Below are positions 4,988 through 7,204 of a stretch of 7,204 nt of DNA, piece after piece (positions within the stretch are counted from its first letter, which is position 1; every line of letters starts with the position of its first letter). The translations under genes and the position numbers were made by a program. The notes under the pieces were generated by a model. The model searched no databases. It saw nothing but the letters and a program-made list of their open reading frames with translations, and was not told the DNA's origin. Source of the stretch: Planctomycetota bacterium (lineage in GTDB: Bacteria; Planctomycetota; Phycisphaerae; UBA1845; CAIVHJ01); contig JADFJZ010000065.1 in the NCBI GenBank assembly GCA_022565195.1, positions 1 to 7,204 on the forward strand, read 5' to 3'.

Positions 4988-6355
4988 ATCGGCCTTCTTG
5001 ACCCAGATCCGCCAAGAGTGGTCCAGGACATTCAGATTCATGCCCGTATAGTGCTTTTTGAGGGCCTTTTCCGTGTCCATACCGGCCTTGAGGTCGTTGA
5101 TCATGGCGACGAAGGCGTCACCGTCGCGTTGGATCAAATATTGGACCAAGCTTTGACAAATCGGATAGAAATGGCCGGGCGGGCTGGTCTTATATTCAAA
5201 CACCTCCCGGATCGATTTGTTCCGGGCAACATACTGCCGGGCCAAGGCCACGGCGTTCTCACCCGTCGGGCAGCGGTCGCCGAGGACGCGTTCGGCGATG
5301 TAGTCGGCCAGGCCCTCGTTGAGCCACGGCGGCAGTTTCGTCGGCGGGCCGTAGTTGTGCATGAAGGCGTGCGACGCTTCGTGAACCATGGTCACCGCGA
5401 ACTTGTCAATGTCTGCGGGCCGGTTGCCGAGCCGCCGCAGAACGACGTGGACATATCCGCTGTCGGTGGTCTTGGTATAACCCAGCGCCTTCGTGGCGTC
5501 ATAGCCGTCGATGGTCTTGGCGAACTTCTCGAAACGCCGTTTGTTCTTGAAGCAAAACAGGGGACACTTGCCCAGCCAAACCGGATCGTCCCGGGGAAAG
5601 CCGAACTCGTCACACATGACGTTATACAACTGCTCCGCCCAGTCGGGGATCAAATTGCGCTTGGCCTCGGGCCAATCCGTCCAGATCAGGAAGTGTCGCG
5701 TCTCAAGCAGCACCAGATCCGCCGCGACCTTGTCGCGAACTTCGGTGTCAACGAAATGTTTGAAGGCTTTGACAGCCTGGCGATGCTGCTCTTCGGAGTA
5801 CCGACGACTGAGGACTGAGGACTGAGGGCCGAGTGCTGAATGCTGAGCGTCTTTGCGTTGGGAGTAGATTGGCTCGCGGCTGCGTTTGTCATTGCGCTCT
5901 CGGGCCCGGCGAATCTCGCGCCACGCGGTTTTGATGCGCTCTTTGAAGCCGGCGTTGCGGCGCTCCGCCTTGCGGAACTCCGCGACGGCTGCGGCGCGGT
6001 TGTTTCGGGTGGCCAGGAAGTAGCCCAACTGAAAGTGGTCTTCCGCAGTGAGGTTCTGGGCGCTGCCTCGAACCGATTCGAGGATCTTCTTCCGGGCGCC
6101 GTAGGCGGACGCGGTCTTGACGTCGTTCCATTGCACGGTCGTGAGGTGCGCGCCGACCTTAACGACAATGAGTACGTCATCATAGTCGCCGGCCAAGCCC
6201 GTGATTTGCCGGCCGCTGTTCAAATCAAGCGTCACCCGAACCATGCGGCCATCGTCGCCGCGAGCGGTCGAACCCGCGATGCACAGCACGAGCAGAACCA
6301 CGAGCAGTAACCTATTTAGCCCCGGGCATGCCCGGGGCCCCACGAGCGAGATCAT
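4982..6355 (-). CDS. Secreted or membrane-anchored gluzincin-type metallopeptidase (peptidase MA / DUF1570-like)
   Basis: A 457-residue predicted zinc protease acting outside the cytoplasm. Residues 1-33 look like a signal peptide: arginines at 8 and 15, a hydrophobic core LLLVVLLVLCIAG, and a possible cleavage after STA. The Cys at 25 lacks a proper lipobox. Next come a small beta-rich domain (38-80) ending in TVQWNDV and a single TPR-like helical pair (about 103-133). A charged linker (140-190) contains a repeat-derived stretch. The catalytic domain includes HEASH at 325-329 and NEGLADY at 346-352; H325, H329 and E347 are the likely zinc ligands and E326 the catalytic base, as in gluzincins. 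The ATG at 6355 overlaps the hflX stop as ATGA and has GGAG 8 nt upstream, which beats the longer frame from 6388. The substrate is unknown. No catalytic residue is missing. Confidence 0.85.
   Translation of the reverse strand: MISLVGPRACPGLNRLLLVVLLVLCIAGSTARGDDGRMVRVTLDLNSGRQITGLAGDYDDVLIVVKVGAHLTTVQWNDVKTASAYGARKKILESVRGSAQNLTAEDHFQLGYFLATRNNRAAAVAEFRKAERRNAGFKERIKTAWREIRRARERNDKRSREPIYSQRKDAQHSALGPQSSVLSRRYSEEQHRQAVKAFKHFVDTEVRDKVAADLVLLETRHFLIWTDWPEAKRNLIPDWAEQLYNVMCDEFGFPRDDPVWLGKCPLFCFKNKRRFEKFAKTIDGYDATKALGYTKTTDSGYVHVVLRRLGNRPADIDKFAVTMVHEASHAFMHNYGPPTKLPPWLNEGLADYIAERVLGDRCPTGENAVALARQYVARNKSIREVFEYKTSPPGHFYPICQSLVQYLIQRDGDAFVAMINDLKAGMDTEKALKKHYTGMNLNVLDHSWRIWVKKADE
5806..5847. repeat. 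Heptanucleotide tandem array inside the metallopeptidase gene
   Basis: Six 7-nt units: gactgag three times, then ggccgag, tgctgaa and tgctgag. Read in the gene they encode DAQHSALGPQSSVLS (about residues 169-183), a Ser/Gln-rich stretch in the linker between the TPR-like region and the catalytic domain. Six units make 42 nt, a multiple of three, so the frame is kept. Confidence 0.78.
6319..6338. repeat. Perfect 20-bp palindrome within the signal-peptide codons
   Basis: gccccgggcatgcccggggc is its own reverse complement over all 20 bases. It lies within the first codons of the metallopeptidase, encoding the GPRACPGL stretch just before the hydrophobic core. It may be an inserted short palindromic repeat, a protein-binding site, or a hairpin early in the message. 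Confidence 0.6.
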
Positions 6356-6367
6356 ACGTCTAACTCC
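6352..6367 (-). promoter_or_regulatory. Ribosome binding site and ATGA overlap, hflX to metallopeptidase
   Basis: GGAG (6367-6364) lies 8 nt before ATG (6355-6353). The ATG shares two bases with the hflX TGA (6354-6352). The arrangement fixes the peptidase start and suggests that its translation is coupled to that of hflX. Confidence 0.78.
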
Positions 6368-7204
6368 GGCGGAGGACGCTGCGGGCACGGAGAAACAACT
6401 TCAATACCATCGATCCGATGGCGCAACTGGTTGAGCTTGGCCGGCGAGATGCGAACGTCGATTTCCGCAATGACCGCGTCGACGCCGGCGTCCGCGTCTT
6501 CACAATATCGACGATCTAGGATGGTGGCGTGACGATCCAGAAATGCCAGCGCTTCGCCATTGCCCGCATGCGTGCGAATCGTAACATTGTTCGCCCGGCT
6601 GCCGACCTGCTTGAGGACGTATTCGCGCAAGTCGTCAAGCCCGTCCCCGGTCTTGGCCGAAATGCGCACGCAATCGGGAACCTTGCTCTCGATGACCTGG
6701 ATTTCCGTCTGATCGACGACGGCGTCGCACTTGTTGAGCACCACGAGCGTCTCGTTAGACGCGCAGCCGAGTTCCGCCAGAACGCGGTTGACGGATTCCA
6801 TCTCAAGTTCGGCAGTGCGGGACGACACATCGACGACGTGGATCAGCAGATCAGCGTGAATGGTTTCTTCGAGCGTCGCCCGGAACGAAGCCACGAGCTG
6901 GTGCGGCAAATCGCGAACAAAGCCGACGGTGTCCGAAACCAGAGCCACCATCCCAGGCGAGGCGGCAGGCTTCGGGCTCCGGGCATCGGGCTTCGGGCTC
7001 CGGGCATCGGGCTTCGGGCTCCGGGCTTCGGGCTCCGGGCCTCGGGCTTTGGGCTCCGGGCTTCGGGATTCAGCGCCAGCACCTGAAGCCTGAAGCCCGA
7101 AGCCTGAAGCCTTTCCTGACAGATCCCACTTGCGCGTCCTGGTATCCAGCGTGGTGAAGAGTTTGTCCTCGACTTTGGCGGGTGTATGGGTGCCGGCGCC
7201 GGTC
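6352..7204 (-). CDS. hflX: GTPase HflX, C-terminal part (gene runs off the window edge) with a repeat-encoded insertion
   Basis: HflX is a GTPase that binds the large ribosomal subunit and splits stalled or heat-damaged ribosomes. 283 residues are visible, open to position 7204; the N-terminal domain and the P-loop (G1) lie outside. Visible residues 11-24, VEDKLFTTLDTRTR, are the switch I region. DTVGF (91-95) is G3, followed by the family-typical VRDLPHQLVASFRATLEE. NKCD (157-160) is G4 and SAK (182-184) is G5. Between RTR and DTVGF there are 66 residues, against about 12 in E. coli HflX from memory. The extra block (about 31-80) is a low-complexity segment with SPKPDAR heptapeptides, encoded by 7-nt repeats. 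I translated it codon by codon and found no stop, so a start at the ATG at 6951 would be an artefact that removes switch I. The stop overlaps the start of the metallopeptidase gene. The insertion falls in the beta-hairpin loop before G3, so the GTPase could still fold. Confidence 0.9.
   Translation of the reverse strand, partial: TGAGTHTPAKVEDKLFTTLDTRTRKWDLSGKASGFGLQASGAGAESRSPEPKARGPEPEARSPKPDARSPKPDARSPKPAASPGMVALVSDTVGFVRDLPHQLVASFRATLEETIHADLLIHVVDVSSRTAELEMESVNRVLAELGCASNETLVVLNKCDAVVDQTEIQVIESKVPDCVRISAKTGDGLDDLREYVLKQVGSRANNVTIRTHAGNGEALAFLDRHATILDRRYCEDADAGVDAVIAEIDVRISPAKLNQLRHRIDGIEVVSPCPQRPPPELDV
6971..7068. repeat. Heptanucleotide array in hflX (ttcgggc/tccgggc type)
   Basis: Fourteen consecutive 7-nt units: tccgggc five times, ttcgggc four times, atcgggc twice, and ctcgggc, tttgggc and ttcggga once each. 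The first units form a higher-order 21-nt period (ttcgggc, tccgggc, atcgggc) that in the hflX frame encodes the heptapeptide SPKPDAR. Fourteen units are 98 nt, not a multiple of three, so the flanking sequence compensates to keep the frame. Confidence 0.88.
7052..7104. repeat. Large imperfect hairpin between the two hflX arrays
   Basis: The 22-nt arm 7052-7073 pairs with 7083-7104 at 19 of 22 positions across the 9-nt loop cgccagcac. It forms where the two oppositely oriented heptad arrays meet, and it lies inside the hflX coding sequence. Confidence 0.7.
7083..7110. repeat. Second heptanucleotide array in hflX, opposite orientation
   Basis: Four 7-nt units: ctgaagc, ctgaagc, ccgaagc, ctgaagc. 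These are essentially the reverse complement of the ttcgggc/ttcaggc units on the other side of a short loop. In the hflX frame they encode ASGFGLQASG, unlike the Pro/Arg-rich product of the first array. Confidence 0.82.

Noticed and set aside
6352..6951. hflX starting at the internal ATG at 6951
   Set aside because: The same frame stays open upstream to the window edge and encodes HflX switch I. Starting at 6951 would remove switch I and the P-loop.

Overview
The window comes from a high-GC bacterium and is most likely planctomycetal. That assignment is an inference from the style of the HflX and metallopeptidase proteins, the YcgR-like PilZ proteins, and the abundance of 7-nt tandem repeats and dispersed palindromic repeats. 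No marker gene fixes the taxonomy. All seven protein genes I can support lie on the minus strand, so the locus reads from high to low coordinates.

In reading order: (1) the 3' two-thirds of hflX (7204-6352), a ribosome-associated GTPase that runs off the window edge and carries an in-frame low-complexity insertion; (2) a secreted or membrane-anchored HExxH metallopeptidase (6355-4982) whose start overlaps the hflX stop as ATGA; (3) a multi-pass membrane protein of the lysylphosphatidylglycerol-synthase transmembrane family (4926-3715); (4-6) three consecutive YcgR-like PilZ proteins (3582-2857, 2802-2086, 2089-1283), each with an intact RxxxR plus [D/N]xSxxG c-di-GMP signature, the last two joined by another ATGA overlap; (7) an Ogt/MGMT-type O6-alkylguanine-DNA alkyltransferase (1276-698) six bases behind the last PilZ gene. 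The three PilZ genes and ogt look like one transcription unit. hflX and the peptidase look like another translationally coupled pair. I see no convincing rho-independent terminator or sigma-70 promoter.

Positions 1-697 hold no gene I can support. They contain two inverted copies, plus a partial third, of a roughly 100-115-nt structured repeat built on the palindrome gccctgaaagggc, then a small gccgac hairpin repeat, a heptanucleotide array and a degenerate 8-nt array.

The most unusual signal is a set of short tandem arrays with a 7-nt period but different unit sequences. One is inside hflX, between switch I and the G3 motif, with an array on each side of a hairpin loop. One is inside the peptidase linker. 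One fills the peptidase/membrane-protein spacer and includes the peptidase stop codon. One lies downstream of ogt. Because 7 is not a multiple of 3, gain or loss of single units inside the genes would shift frame. The arrays have nonetheless been kept open in both coding copies. I do not see a clear new defence or biosynthetic system here.
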